In this document: piece after piece, positions 10,140 to 21,838 of the stretch
Layout of the letters: each line of letters begins with the position of its first letter
Position numbering within the stretch: position 1 is the stretch's first letter
NCBI GenBank assembly: GCA_963675135.1
Contig: OY776120.1
Span: forward strand, 55,982,063-56,046,062
Reading direction: 5' to 3'
Length of the DNA stretch: 64,000 nt
Source: Galeopsis tetrahit
Lineage: Eukaryota; Streptophyta; Magnoliopsida; Lamiales; Lamiaceae
Translations under genes and position numbers: made by a program
Notes under the pieces: model-generated
Databases searched by the model: none
Told to the model about the DNA's origin: nothing
The model's input: only the letters and a program-made list of their open reading frames with translations

Positions 10140-13100
10140 TTATATACATATAGAATCCATATCTATCAATCCTAAGCTAATGCATAACTCTCTGAATGTC
10201 ACTTCAGCCAATGGTTTTGTAAAAATGTCAGCTCTTTGAATATCAGTATGAATCATTTCCATCCTAATATTTTTCTTTTCAACATGATCCCTAATAAAAT
10301 GATGCCTAATGTCAACATGCTTGCATCTAGTATGTAGAACAGGATTTTGTGTGATGGCAATGGCACTATTACTGTCACAATATATAGGTACATTAGATTC
10401 TACAATATTGTAGTCTCTGAGTTGTTGTATTAGCCAAAGAAGCTGACTACAACAACTACCTGCAGCCATATATTCTGCTTCAGTAGTAGAAGTTGCCACA
10501 CTTGTTTGTTTCTTTGAAAACCATGAAATGAGCTTAGTTCCTAAGAATTGACATGAACCTGAAGTAGATTTTCTATCTATTTTGCAACCTCCAAAGTCAG
10601 AGTCTGAATAACCACTTAAAGATATATCATCATCTGCAGGATACCATAATCCTCGATTAATGGTTCCCTTTAGATATTTCAATATCCTTTTGGCAGCTTC
10701 CAGATGACTTTCTTTGGGGTTTGCTTGAAATCTTGCACATACACCAACAGAAAAAGCAATATCAGGTCTGTTGGCAGTTAGATAGAGTAGAGAGCCAATC
10801 AAAGCACGATAGTGAGGTTGGTCAGAAGACTTACCTCCTTCATCAGGATCCATTCTGTATGTAGGTTGCATGGGCACACCAACTGTCTTACAGGTTTTTA
10901 TACCAAATTTATCTAGCAAATTCTTAGTGTATTTTGCTTGATTTATGAAGATACCTTCTGGAGTTTGTTTTACTTGAAGACCAAGAAAATATGTCATTTC
11001 TCCCATCATAGACATTTCAAATTTACTTTGCATGAGTGTAGAAAAGCTTTCACTCAAGGTTTTGTTGGGTGATCCAAAAATAATATCATCCACATAAATT
11101 TGAACAAGTAATATATCATTACCTTCTTGTCTTCTAAACAAAGTTCTATCAACCTTGCCTTTAGTAAAACCATTTTCAAGTAAGAATAGAGAAAGTGTAT
11201 CATACCAGGCTCTTGGGGCTTGTTTCAATCCATAGAGTGCTTTCTTTAACCTGTATACTTGGTGACTATTCACTTCAAAACCAGGTGGTCGTTCCACATA
11301 AACTTCTTCAGCAAGTATACCATTCAAAAATGCACTTTTCACATCCATTTGATACACAGTGAATTGCATATGTGCAGCATATGCAAGGAACAATCTTATA
11401 GCTTCTAGTCTAGCTACAGGAGCAAAAGTTTCATTATAATCAATACCCTCAGCTTGAGAGTAGCCCTGAGCAACTAATCTAGCTTTATTTCTTACTACAA
11501 CATCATTTTCATCCTTTTTGTTCTTGGAAATCCACTTAGTGCCTACAACATTATGATCACTAGGTATATCAACAAGTTCCCAAACTTCATTTCTAGTGAA
11601 CTGATTAAGTTCTTCTTGCATGGCTATAATCCAGTTACTATCACTTAAAGCTTCATTCATAGTTTTAGGCTCAATAGATGATAGAAAAAAACACCAGCAA
11701 AATAGAGACTTACTAGGTTCTTCCTGGGAATCAAACAATTGTTTTCTAGTTTTAACACCTTTGTTAGAATCACCTAGAATCAGATCAGTAGAATGAGCAG
11801 ACTTCCATGTCCTTCTATTCTTAACAGAGATGCTATCATCATTTATATCATGCAAATCATCATGCAGATCAGTATCATTTATATCAGCAGATTTGTTCAT
11901 AGGAGAGCAGTCATTTAATTCTGGTGGTTCGGAAGTTTTAGATAACTCACCTTTGTCTTTTACCTTTTCCTTTTCAGAGTCTTGATCTAGGACTTTCAGG
12001 AAAGGATTATATGCTTGTACAGATTCATATATTTCTGCATCATCATCTTCATTGTTGGTTTGAAGCTTTAAATTGTCAATTTTCTTACTGAGCTGATGAT
12101 CAGCAGAGTCCTGCACATTCTCATCAAAGACTACATGGGGTGTTTCTTCCACACATAGGGTAGAGTAATTAAACACTCCAAATGCTTTGCTTACAGAAGA
12201 GTATCCTAAGAATATCCCTTCATCAGCTTTTGCATCAAAAGCATTTAATTTACTTTTGCCATTGTTATGAATGAAACACTTACATCCAAAGATATGAAAA
12301 TAAGAAACTCTAGGTTTTCTGCCTTTCCGTACCTCATAAGGTGTTTTACCATGCACCTTATTAAGAGCACTTCGATTTTGGGAGTGGCAAGCTGTGTTAA
12401 TGGCTTCTGCCCAAAACTTCTGAGGAGTGTTGAATTCTGCAATCATGGCTCTACATGCTTCTTTTAGTGTTCTGTTTCTCCTTTCTGCAACACCATTTTG
12501 TTGAGGGGTTCTGGCTGCACTTATCAAATGCTGTATGCCAGACTTAGAACAGTAGTCAGAGATGTAACAGTTAATAAACTCAGTCCCCTTGTCACTTCTT
12601 ATCTTGACAATGGGTTGACCCTTTTCAACCTGCAACCTCTTTAATAGATATGGAAGTAGTGTTTGTGTATCACACTTTTTGTGTAGAAAGACTACCCAAG
12701 TAAACTTAGAATAATCATCTACTACAACCAGAGTATACCTTCTTCCATTCAGTGTAGGAGGTTTGATAGGACCATGAAGATCCATATGTAAGAGTTCTAA
12801 AACTCTGCTGGTTGAAAGAGTTGGAATGGACTTAAATGAAACCTTTACCTGTTTACCTTTTTGATAGGAGTCACATATTTGTGATTTGGAATAGATTTCA
12901 TTAGGAATGCCCTCAACAAGATGTTCTCTAGCAATCTTGTTGATTATCTTAAAGTTCAGGTGGCAGAGGCGTTTATGCCAGAGCCAACTGTTTTCTTTAG
13001 GACTCTTAGTAATAAGACAAGCATTCTTAGGACAACTATTCCAATTCACAATGTATACGCTTCCTTTTCTTGTGCCAACAAGTAGAACATTGTGAGTCCT

Positions 13101-13415
13101 TTTGTCTATTATTTCACATCTTCTGGTCTTGAACTGAACTTTGTATCCCCTGTCACAGAATTGAGATACAGATAACAAATTATATTTCAAACCTTCAACA
13201 TAGGAGACATCTTGGATTTCAACATCTCCATTCTTGATGAATCCAAATCCTTTTGTAATTGCCATGGAACTGTCTCCAAAGATGACTTTTGGTCATTCCT
13301 TCTCATGATAGTCAGTAAGTAAGGCCTTGGTACCAGTCATGTGGTGTGAACACCCACTGTCTATGTACCAGGTCTCACCAACTGTAGCACCTTTCTTGTA
13401 TAAGTCCAGTCGATC
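10140..13415 (-). pseudogene. Element B pol (protease, integrase, RT, RNase H)
   Basis: Open for 1041 codons from 13265 to 10140. Upstream, from 13415, lies the protease (WYIDSGCSHHMTG), interrupted by one TGA where A has GGA. Domains in order: integrase zinc region, integrase core with the D-D-E residues (MDLHG, SDKGTEF, AERRN), RT with YQMDVKSAFLNG and catalytic YVDDIIFGS, RNase H with YSDSDFGG, STTEAEY and CDSNSAIA. The second Cys of the zinc region reads Tyr (CDSY instead of CDSC in A), which should damage zinc binding. The ATG at 13265 is an artefact of the protease stop; the real entry is the upstream Gag-Pol frame. RT and RNase H look intact. Confidence 0.9.
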
Positions 13416-14659
13416 CTGCAAGGTAGTGATCTTAATAATTTAGGTACCCTAGTTTATTGGGGTCCTTGGGGGTTAGCAGTGAGAGGTACCCAAATGAACA
13501 TTGAGGATTTTAATAAATGGGACCTCTTCAGTTTCCTTCCAAATTTATCACAAAACAGTACTTTGTTAACCAATTCAGAATTATCAGCAGACTTAGGATC
13601 TATTTTTCTGAGATAGCCTTTCCTTGGTTCTATCCCTTTTTCAGTAAGATCAGTATGCCTGTAATAGTTTGAATAAGGTCTGAAAGCATGTGGACCATAT
13701 GTCTTATAGATGCGTTTTGGTCTTTCCTCTCCAATGATATCATAAGATAAAGGTGGAGGATAGAGAACAGGTTTGTTATGATAATGAGGCACAAATCTCC
13801 TAGGTTTAGTTGAATACAGCTGAGACTGCCTTATAAAAGGAGGTCTAGGCTATTCCCAACTTGCCTGTGCTTGTCTTGACCTACTGTTCTGAGTTTGTCT
13901 CTTCTGATACCAGGACTGATCTGATCTGGTCAGAGGAGTATAACTCTTCTGGTATGGTCTAGACTGTACTGGTCTTAATACATTCTTCATTTTACCATTC
14001 TTGGTAGTAGGAGGGATGTATTTTGACTGTACTTTGAGTTTTGGATCATCATCATAAGTCATAGGTTCTTTTCCTTTATCTAGTTGCAAAGAACTTGAAC
14101 TAGCTCCATTAGTGTTCTTAAATTCTGAAGTAGTGGAACTAGGCAGATCAGTACCTATCCCACTTTTATCATTTGGAGCTCTATATCTGTCTGAGATAGT
14201 TTGATTAATCTTAGTAGAGTTAATCATCCCAGATAGCTTTCGATCTAGGCTCACTACTTCAGATTCTAAGAATCTATTGCGCTCTTCAAGTTTTTCACAT
14301 TTAATCTTTAAATCATTGAATTCATTAGTCTCTTTGGCTTGAGTTTTAAGCATACCCTGATATAGTTTATCAATGGATGCATACTTTTCTTGGAGTTGAG
14401 ACAACTCTTCTGATAGTCTTGCATTTATGACAACTATATTAGGATCCACTTTCAACTGAGCTTCTTTCAGATTAATGATTTCTTGCTTTAAAGGTATATT
14501 CTCATCACTAATTTCAATGAATGCTTTGTTAGCTTGTAGAAGGCCTTCTTCAGTCACTCCTTGGGAATGATGAAGACTACTTCCTACACTGCTATCAGCA
14601 GCATCACTTTCATCAGTGTCAGAATTTTTACAAGATTGAAAAGAGTTAGCAGATGATAC
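13416..14659 (-). other. Intron-like segment at gag-pol boundary, element B
   Basis: On the minus strand starts GTATCA after codon GAG (14662-14660) and ends CCTTGCAG before codon GAT (13415). The flanking Gag and protease frames join in phase 0 when it is removed. Without removal, Gag ends at the TAA near 13454 and protease is in another frame. It is 1244 bases long versus 1186 in A; most of the difference is a stretch deleted in A near 2783. The segment encodes the coiled-coil Gag extension when unspliced. Confidence 0.6.
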
Positions 14660-15836
14660 CTCATCATTTATTTTGGCCATCATTACCAGTCCATCATCTG
14701 CTATGAAGGCTTCATCTTCATTGCTAAAGGGGTATTCAGATGAAGACGATGGCAACTCTTCTGATTCCGAATCAGAATCATTGTATGTCATGCTTGTCAA
14801 TGGAGTTCCTGTCTTTCTTATCAGAATACTTTCTATCCCTCTTATCAGATGAGTTCCTATCTCTCCTATTCTCATTAGAGATCTCATCCATTCTTTCAGA
14901 AGAGTTTTGATCCCTTCTGTTCACAGAAGAGTCCCTGTTACTAGAACCCTTGGTTTCCTTATAGAATCTCTTGTATCTACCATACCTCTTATTTAGTCTA
15001 TCAAATCTTTTGATCATAAGGCTCGTCTGATCTTTCAGACTAAGATCAGAACTATCTAGTTCATCTTTTATGCTTGAGGCCTTAGACTTAGATGATCTAG
15101 ACCCCTTAGAGGTAGAAGCTTTAAAAGCTATGTCCTTAGAGGCATCCTTATCCTTATGAATCACATTAATAGGATCTTCTTCATCTAACTCAAACTCATG
15201 TGCCTTAAGGGTTTGGAACATAGTTTCTGTTGGCCAAAAATCAATGTCTTGTGTGGTTTTAATGATCATCTTGACCATTTTCCACCTTTCATCCAAAGCT
15301 TTCAAGATTCTCAAGTTAACTTCTCTTTCAGTATAAGTCTTTCCTAACACATCAAGATCATTCATAATTTTTGTAAATCGAGTACCCAATTCATCAAATG
15401 TTTCTCCTGGCTTCATCTTAAATGTTTCAAACCGTTGGACAGCTGTGGATAATTTGCTTTCTTTGATCAGTGTAGTACCTTCACAAAGAATAGCCAATTT
15501 GTCCCACATTTGCTTTGTAGTCTTACATTTTAACACTTTACCAAGATACTCATTTGGCAAGGTGTGTAAAATATAATTCTTAGCAAGACTATCCAAATTG
15601 TTTTGTCTCATTTCTTTAGAAGTCAGTTCTGACCTTGGTTTAGGGACCAGTGCTCCAACTGGTTTAGTAGGATCCAGAACAGCAGTGTTTTCCACCATGG
15701 TGACAATTGGTCCTTCAGTCACCACAGACACCATCAGATCATGGGTTGAGCTAAAGATGGCCTCCATCCTAAGCTTCCAGTAGTCATAATCTGCAATCTT
15801 GAACTTAGGAAGTTTGTTCACATTAGTGTCATCCAT
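14660..15836 (-). pseudogene. Element B gag, zinc knuckle deleted
   Basis: Starts at ATG 15836 with the same N-terminus as A. The region lost from A near 1103 is intact here (LGKTYTEREVNLRIL). At about 14790 a deletion of about 175 bases removes the CCHC knuckle found in A and shifts the frame: reading from 15836 runs to about 14778, while the acidic tail is in another frame (open from 14887 down to 13850). The breakpoint lies in a shared GCAT-A/CAT-A context, suggesting slippage or end joining. Without the nucleic-acid-binding knuckle this Gag could not package RNA normally. Confidence 0.82.
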
Positions 15837-15982
15837 GTTTGATTAGACAAATAGGATCAGTAGTATAGCAGATAGTTTTCAAGTATTCAGATAATGACAG
15901 ATATCAAGAAGTAGTAGCAAGATCAGTGAGATTTCCCTCAAGATCTACAAGGTTATCAAGAAACAGCAGTCCAAAGAACTAT

Positions 15983-15995
15983 TGCTCTGATACCA
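15983..15995 (-). other. Primer binding site of element B (tRNA-iMet)
   Basis: Reverse complement reads TGGTATCAGAGCA, two bases inside the LTR boundary at 15998. Confidence 0.9.
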
Positions 15996-15997
15996 CT

Positions 15998-17380
15998 TGT
16001 TGGTCCCAAGTTGAGTTAAGATTGAGTAAGCTAAGAAAGTCTAGAGGGGAGGGGTGAATAGACTTTCAAAAATCTTTCAAAATATCAGAGTTTATAATGC
16101 GGAATAGTGTTCTGAATAGTACTGTTCTTACTGAGTTAGATCAGTACTTCCAGTTTTAGTTTTATACTCAACTTTTAATCAGATCTTTACTTAGACAATT
16201 TTACTGTTCTTGTTTAAACATATATCAAACAAATATCAAACAGAAAGTAAAGAACACAAGATTTTATAGTGGTTCGACCAATAAGTCTACATCCACTCTC
16301 ATAATCCCAGTTGTGATGTTTTATTACTCTTCCTTGAGTTTCTTGTGGCTTAAAGTCCCAAGATTAAGATTGTGATCTTATCGATTACACTTCCAAGTGT
16401 ATCTTCGATCTATTAGTAATTCTACAAGTAACTAGCACACTTGTTTTACAAAATACAAACTTAAAACTGAAAAGTAAAACTTCTCTTTGAGTAGCCTTTG
16501 ATTCTTCTCTTCAATTCAGTGGCTTCTCCTTGCTTTAATTTCCTTAACTCTGTGAGTTCTTGCTTGTAGACTTGCTCTTGAATTCTTTAAGATCAGTAAT
16601 TGTTCAGTAGTAGCAGTAGTCTCTTCAAGTAGGAGATCATACAGTATTTATAGAACTTAGTATGACAGTTAGCAGTTTGTGAACTAACTCTCAACTAACT
16701 CTAAAACTGTTTTTGTAACTTCTTCTTGTAACCGACTTTGTAACTTCCTTCTTATTCCAAGTCAGCATATCTTCAAATATATCTTCAGTTACTCTTTAAA
16801 TAAGCTTTCCAAACTTATTCTTCAATTTCACCAAATCAGCACAGTAACTCACTGTTCTGATTTTTACTGTTCTGAGCCAGTCAGCTCAGTAACTTAAAAC
16901 TGTTCGGTACTTCTCCAGAATTCTTCTAAGCTTCTCTTCAACTCTTCTTTGAAGTCTTCTTATTCTGAAGTAGTTTTCTGAGTCTTCATAGTCTTCTGAT
17001 CTTCTTCTAATCTAGTGTTCTAAACTTACTGTTCTGAACTTTACAATGCTGAATACAATAAAATACAACTTTACATATATAAAACCTATCTATACATCAA
17101 CTGAACTATATATAGATGAGTATAATTAAGTACTATACTATAAGCTGTCTATACAATACAAAACATCAGCTTAGTTCCTAACAGTTCTTATATCAGATCA
17201 GTAAACACAATAAGATCAGTAACTCAGTTTTCAATATCTCATTAAGATCAGTAAACTAATTTCATATGACTCAGTTAAGATGACTTAGAACCACATATAT
17301 TACTAACTTTAAGTTGCTTTTGGCCATCAAAACATACAATCATCAATTAGAACATTGTTTCAAGGATTCATATCCCAACA
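15998..17380 (-). repeat. 5' LTR of element B (1383 bp)
   Basis: The only complete LTR of the A/B family here. In element orientation it starts TGTTGGGATATG and ends GGGACCAACA, with short TGTTGG/CCAACA inverted ends. It carries a TATA box near 16645-16652 and many short words such as AGATCAGTAA and CACAGTAACT. Flanks: primer site to the left, and a 36-base spacer before element D to the right. Confidence 0.9.
16645..16652 (-). promoter_or_regulatory. LTR TATA box, element B
   Basis: Minus strand reads CTATAAATA in mid-LTR. The same box occurs at about 25791 in the plus-strand LTR fragment. It is the likely core promoter; the transcription start is not visible. Confidence 0.55.
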
Positions 17381-17416
17381 CTTGTAAGCTATAAACAGTA
17401 TTCACAACTGAGATAG
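17381..17416. other. 36-base spacer between elements B and D
   Basis: Unique sequence between the B LTR end and the TGTTGGGAAT start of the D LTR. It is too short to identify and may be a remnant of the pre-insertion sequence. Confidence 0.5.
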
Positions 17417-19219
17417 TGTTGGGAATAAAATGACATATGTTTTGATTAAATACCAAAACCCCCTGAGACATGCCTAAGTCAAGATGATTGTGTTCTAAGT
17501 ATGTTAGAACACATAGCATAAGGCTAGATGAGAAGCTGATATGTTAGGCAGCTCTTAGATGATTAGATGCACATTGTGAGGGGGAACCTATGCTTTGAAG
17601 ATGATCAAGATCAAGTCCCCTCAAGGCTCAAATTCTGGAACAATCACTAAGGCCAAGCATACTCTATTGAAAACCAAATGCCTTGATCAGGAGAGTTGTC
17701 CAGAGAGGTTGTATCTATGCAAGAACAAGGTTGTAAAGCTCAAAAGGACAAGTTTACTCAAATGTACTGACCAGGAGCGTTGTCCAGCGAGGTTAACTCT
17801 GTGCAAAAACAAAAGCTCTGAAGCTCAAAGGCCAAGTATACTGATCAGGAGAGTTGTCCAGAAGAGTTGTCTCAGCAAAATTGAACTAGAACAAATGCTC
17901 TAATACTTTAAGGTCAACTATGCTGAAGAGAAGAAGACAACTACACCATAAAAGACTTCATTGTATCATGTTAATATCATTTCCAAGTGAAGCAAAGGGA
18001 AAGAGCCAAGTCATCTGAAGAAGAGCAAGCCAACCATGCTGATAAGCAAAGTCTGCTGATAGTGATAAGCAGAGTTGTCCATTTGATAAGGAATGTTGTC
18101 CTATCATTGGATCAACCTTCAGAAGCCATGTCCAAGTCTTAACAAGAAGTCAAACATTGGGAAAAGTACTGCAGAATGAAGACAAAGTCTTAACAGCCGT
18201 TTATTACCCAAATAAGGACATGTCACTATAAAAAATCTGTCTTCCAGTTTGAAGAACTCAAGGAAGACATTTATTGCAATTTGGGGCTGCCTCTCCAACG
18301 GGCAAATCCTCAAATTTGTCTATAAATACAGAAGTGTGAAGACCATTTGAAGCACCAACTACCAAGCCAACTATCCTACAAGTCAGAGTGCTTTCAAAGC
18401 TTTCAAAGAGACTATCTTACTCTTCAAACACTTCTTCTAAGTTGAACTTACTGTATATCCATACAAAGCTTAGAGAGATATCCTAATCCTTATACACTGA
18501 ACTTCATTGTAAAGGATATCTCATTAGTTGGAACCTTACTTCAACCCTTACCCTTTCAAGTGAGAAAGTGAGAAGGTTGTAGTAGTAGAAGTGGTAGGAG
18601 CTGACTGTTGAGAGAAGAACAGTTCAGTTCTGAGTTGAGAAGAGGGTACTAGGACTCTAGATATCCTAGGGATCAATTCACCAAGGAGAGGTGTTATTGA
18701 TCAAGTGCACTTTGGCACTATAAAACAAGTTAATTCCAAGAGTGAAGGAATTATCCTGTTAAATCAGGGAAAGTGGATGTAGGAGCTTGAGTCTCTGAAC
18801 CACTATAAACTCCTGTGTTGATTTGCTTTACATGTACTTACATTCATTCAACACTGTACACAAAACTGATCTTTTAAAAGATACATATTCAAAGACTGTG
18901 CAAGAACTGTATTGGACAAGTTCCCTGAAACTAAACTGGATTGCATTCTAGTGAGTAAGTGATTTCAGAAACTAAAGGTGTCTAAACTTAAAGGGCCAAC
19001 CACTATTCCGCACATATAACTCCCCTAGATAGTTATTCAACTAAGTACTCAATAGTACTTAGTAGTTTGATTATCTTAGAAGAGTTAATCATCTTTAGCA
19101 GAGTTGTCCAAGACAACCTTGCTGAGCTCTGGTTTGATCAAAAGTTGAAAAGAATTTCATACAAGTGTATTCCCCCCCCCCCCCCATACACTTGTTATAT
19201 ACTCCTTCCAGGACCAACA
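17417..19219 (+). repeat. 5' LTR of element D (1803 bp)
   Basis: Starts TGTTGGGAATAAAATG and ends GGACCAACA. It carries several copies of a GATCAGGAGAGTTGTCC word (17687, 17768 variant, 17841), a TATA box at 18321-18328 and a C homopolymer at about 19171-19185. It is clearly diverged from the LTRs of C but collinear with them. Confidence 0.9.
18321..18328 (+). promoter_or_regulatory. LTR TATA box, element D
   Basis: TATAAATA preceded by GTC; the same context occurs in the C LTRs. Likely core promoter of the element. Confidence 0.55.
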
Positions 19220-19221
19220 AG

Positions 19222-19234
19222 TGGTATCAGAGCA
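19222..19234 (+). other. Primer binding site of element D (tRNA-iMet)
   Basis: TGGTATCAGAGCA two bases after the LTR end. Confidence 0.9.
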
Positions 19235-19357
19235 GGGGTTCAAAGACCACTGCTTCTGAAAATCCATCTAGATTTTCAAAATTCACATATTTGTGTGGTC
19301 ACTGAACTGATCTCTATCTGAAATCTATTACCTATTGACTAACTGCTTTCTTGAGAT

Positions 19358-20899
19358 ATGGCCAACAACAATGCTGTTCCTCCACCTGTTGTTCAAGGAT
19401 TGGACAACATAGCCACAAATCAAGTCAACCACATCTCACATCATAAACTGCCCATGTTTTCAATAGACAATTATGATTTCTGGAAAATTAGAATGAGGGC
19501 TCATCTTGCATCTCTTCACACTGACATGTTAAGAGTAATCACAAGAGGACCTTTTGTGTTTACTCAAACTAACCCCAGGGTGACAGATGAGCAAAGTGCA
19601 GATGTAAGGGAACTGATTCCCAAAGATGAAGATGACTTCACTGCTGATGAAAAGAGGAAAGATAATCTGAATTATCTTGCCATGAACACCCTCTACCAAA
19701 CAATTACAGATGCAGTCATGGGTAGAGTCTCCCACTGCACCACAGCCAAAGAAATTTGGGATACTCTTGCTGAGATGTGTGAGGGTACAGAAAAGATCAA
19801 GGAGAACAAGCTCCAAGTTGTTGTGCAAAAGTTTGAACAATTCTCAATGGAAGCTGATGAATCCATTGACAAATTTGCTGGTAGATTCATTGATGTGATG
19901 AATGAAATTAACTCATTGGGCAAGGTGTACTCCAGGAGAGAAGTTGGATTGAAGATCTTAAGAAGTCTCACTCAAAAGTGGGATGTCTATGCTGTGATGA
20001 TGCAGAATACCAAGGATCTCTCCTCCATGCCCATGCAACAAATCTTCTCAGAACTCAAAGCCTATGAGTTTGAGCTCAATAGAAGAAATCCTGTTGAGGA
20101 ACTTTCAAATCCTACTAAGGGAGTGGCATTCAAAGCCAAAGTTGCTGAACCTGAAATGCAACCTACTCCCAGATCATCAAAGTCAGTCTCAAAGACTGAA
20201 ATGAAGGAAGAACTAGCCTTGATGGCTAGAAGGTTTGACAAGCTCAACACAAGGTTTGGTAAATACAAGAAATTCTTCCAACACAACAAATTCAGGAGGA
20301 GGTACAACTCCCCTGAAGATCAGGCCAATGACAAAAAACCTGAAGAGAAAAGATCAGAGGACAAGTACTCTGATAGGAGAAGGTCCAGTAGAGCTGACCC
20401 TTCATCATCAAAAGGAAGAGATGAATCCAAGAAGGATGATGATGAAGACCTATGCTACAATTGCAAGAAGAAAGGGCACTTCCAGTATGACTGCCCTGAA
20501 TTGAGCTCTAAAGAAAGAAGAGAGAGGCAAGCTAAGAGAGACAGAAAGTTCACCAATAGAAAAGCCATGATGGCTGGTGAAGAATCTGATAGTGCTGAGA
20601 GCTTCAACTCTTCTGATGGACTGTTCTCAAACAATGATGATGATGATGATGATGTGTGCAACATGGCTATTGAGGATGATGAGGTATCCTCCACTTCTAG
20701 TTCACCATCATTCCTATCACAGAACACTAGTGAAGTCAACTTGAAACTTTCCTTTGGGAAGTTGATGGAAGATTTCACTAGATTACAAGAATTTCATGAT
20801 AATTGTGTGAGAGAAAATGAAAGATTGGCTATTGAACTTGCCAAAAACTCTGAGGTAGTTGTTGATGTCAAATCTACTGAGTTGTATCAACAAGTCTAG
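19358..20899 (+). CDS. Element D gag (open up to 20897)
   Basis: 513 codons from the ATG at 19358. Copia Gag N-terminal domain (YDFWKIRMRAHL near residue 40, IWDTLAEMCEGT near residue 130), a charged Ser/Arg linker, a CCHC knuckle CYNCKKKGHFQYDC (about 20453-20494), then an Asp-rich tail. Residues up to DDE (20683) match element C Gag closely, and C jumps from this point straight to protease. After 20683 D reads on into a coiled-coil extension, stopped by TAG at 20897-20899; more stops and a shift follow before 21838. Either the extension is a normal longer Gag now damaged by mutation, or this part is intron. Exon 1 itself is intact. Confidence 0.85.
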   Translation: MANNNAVPPPVVQGLDNIATNQVNHISHHKLPMFSIDNYDFWKIRMRAHLASLHTDMLRVITRGPFVFTQTNPRVTDEQSADVRELIPKDEDDFTADEKRKDNLNYLAMNTLYQTITDAVMGRVSHCTTAKEIWDTLAEMCEGTEKIKENKLQVVVQKFEQFSMEADESIDKFAGRFIDVMNEINSLGKVYSRREVGLKILRSLTQKWDVYAVMMQNTKDLSSMPMQQIFSELKAYEFELNRRNPVEELSNPTKGVAFKAKVAEPEMQPTPRSSKSVSKTEMKEELALMARRFDKLNTRFGKYKKFFQHNKFRRRYNSPEDQANDKKPEEKRSEDKYSDRRRSSRADPSSSKGRDESKKDDDEDLCYNCKKKGHFQYDCPELSSKERRERQAKRDRKFTNRKAMMAGEESDSAESFNSSDGLFSNNDDDDDDVCNMAIEDDEVSSTSSSPSFLSQNTSEVNLKLSFGKLMEDFTRLQEFHDNCVRENERLAIELAKNSEVVVDVKSTELYQQV

Positions 20900-21838
20900 A
20901 GAGAGCTTAAGGAAGCAAATCTCAGGATAGTTGACCAACAAAAGGAGATAGATGATCAACTACTCTCTCAGAAGAGAAAAGATTTTGAACTGAAAATTCT
21001 GAATGCCAAATTTGAGAATCTCTCACATGAATATGATATTCTTAAATCAAGGGAAGAGAGCCTGAAATTAAAGATGTCTGCTTTGAACAAATCCTCTAGA
21101 GCAATAGAGGAAATTCAGAGTTATCAAAGACCTATGGCACAAAGAAGTGGATTAGGTTTTGATCCATTTGAATCTTCACCTTGTCTCAGTGTTGCTTCTA
21201 CAAGTAACACTAAGAAAATCTTTGTTAAATCAGTGGCACAACAAGCTGAAAATGAAATAATTCAGCCACTGAACAAAGGAAAGGGCAAATTAAATGAACT
21301 GCTTACTCAAGTGCCTCAGGAGACTAGGCCAAAACCTAAGGAAATGGCCAAAGCTCCTGATCACAAGAGGAATGTTGCTCAGCAGAGTAGACCCAATGGA
21401 AGGGCAACTCTCCTGAGCAATGTTCAGAGGAGTTAACCAAGGTATAATCAGCCCAGGCCAACTCTACTGAGAAAGCCTCAGCTGAATAGACCTAAGGACA
21501 ACTATCCTCAAAGGCAGAATAAAATGAGACAACCAAAACCCCTCATGCTAAAGGGTAATGGTCATAAAAACGCCTTTCCTCAAAGATTTCATCAAGCTGC
21601 ACAAAGAACTCATTAGTTCAGGAGAATTGACAACTCCCCTGAAACTTACAGAGTTAACACACTCACACATACTTTCCCCAAGGCATTTAAGGGAAAGACA
21701 GTGTATGTTGATGCACAAGGAAAACAACTTAGCCACCTTGAATCAATCAGGGTGATTAGGCAAGTTTGGGTTCCTAAAGGTACAGCTAACCTCTCAGGAC
21801 CCAAAACTCAAAGGGTACCTAAACCTATCTAATTGCAG
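20684..21838 (+). other. Intron-like segment at gag-pol boundary, element D
   Basis: Starts GTATCC after GAG (20681-20683) and ends CTAATTGCAG before GTACCT (21839). Removal is phase 0 and gives the arrangement actually present in element C, where GATGAG is followed directly by GTACCATTGGGCC (about 52461-52480). An in-frame TAA precedes the acceptor by a few bases. The shared AGGTA at both ends means a microhomology deletion could also have produced the C arrangement. Confidence 0.65.

Larger units (their letters stand above)
5352..17380 (-). mobile_element. Copia element B (Sirevirus-like) with extra ORF cassette
   Basis: Minus-strand element. 5' LTR 15998-17380, primer site 15983-15995, gag, intron-like segment, pol ending at 10140, a 1.27-kb spacer, cassette ORF1, ORF2 and ORF3 (8870 down to 5800), polypurine tract 5574-5587, and a 3' LTR cut to about 220 bases at the junction with A. 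Same family as A. Pol is nearly open but has a protease nonsense codon. Gag has lost its zinc knuckle. The left flank is lost, so no target duplication can be tested. Confidence 0.9.
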
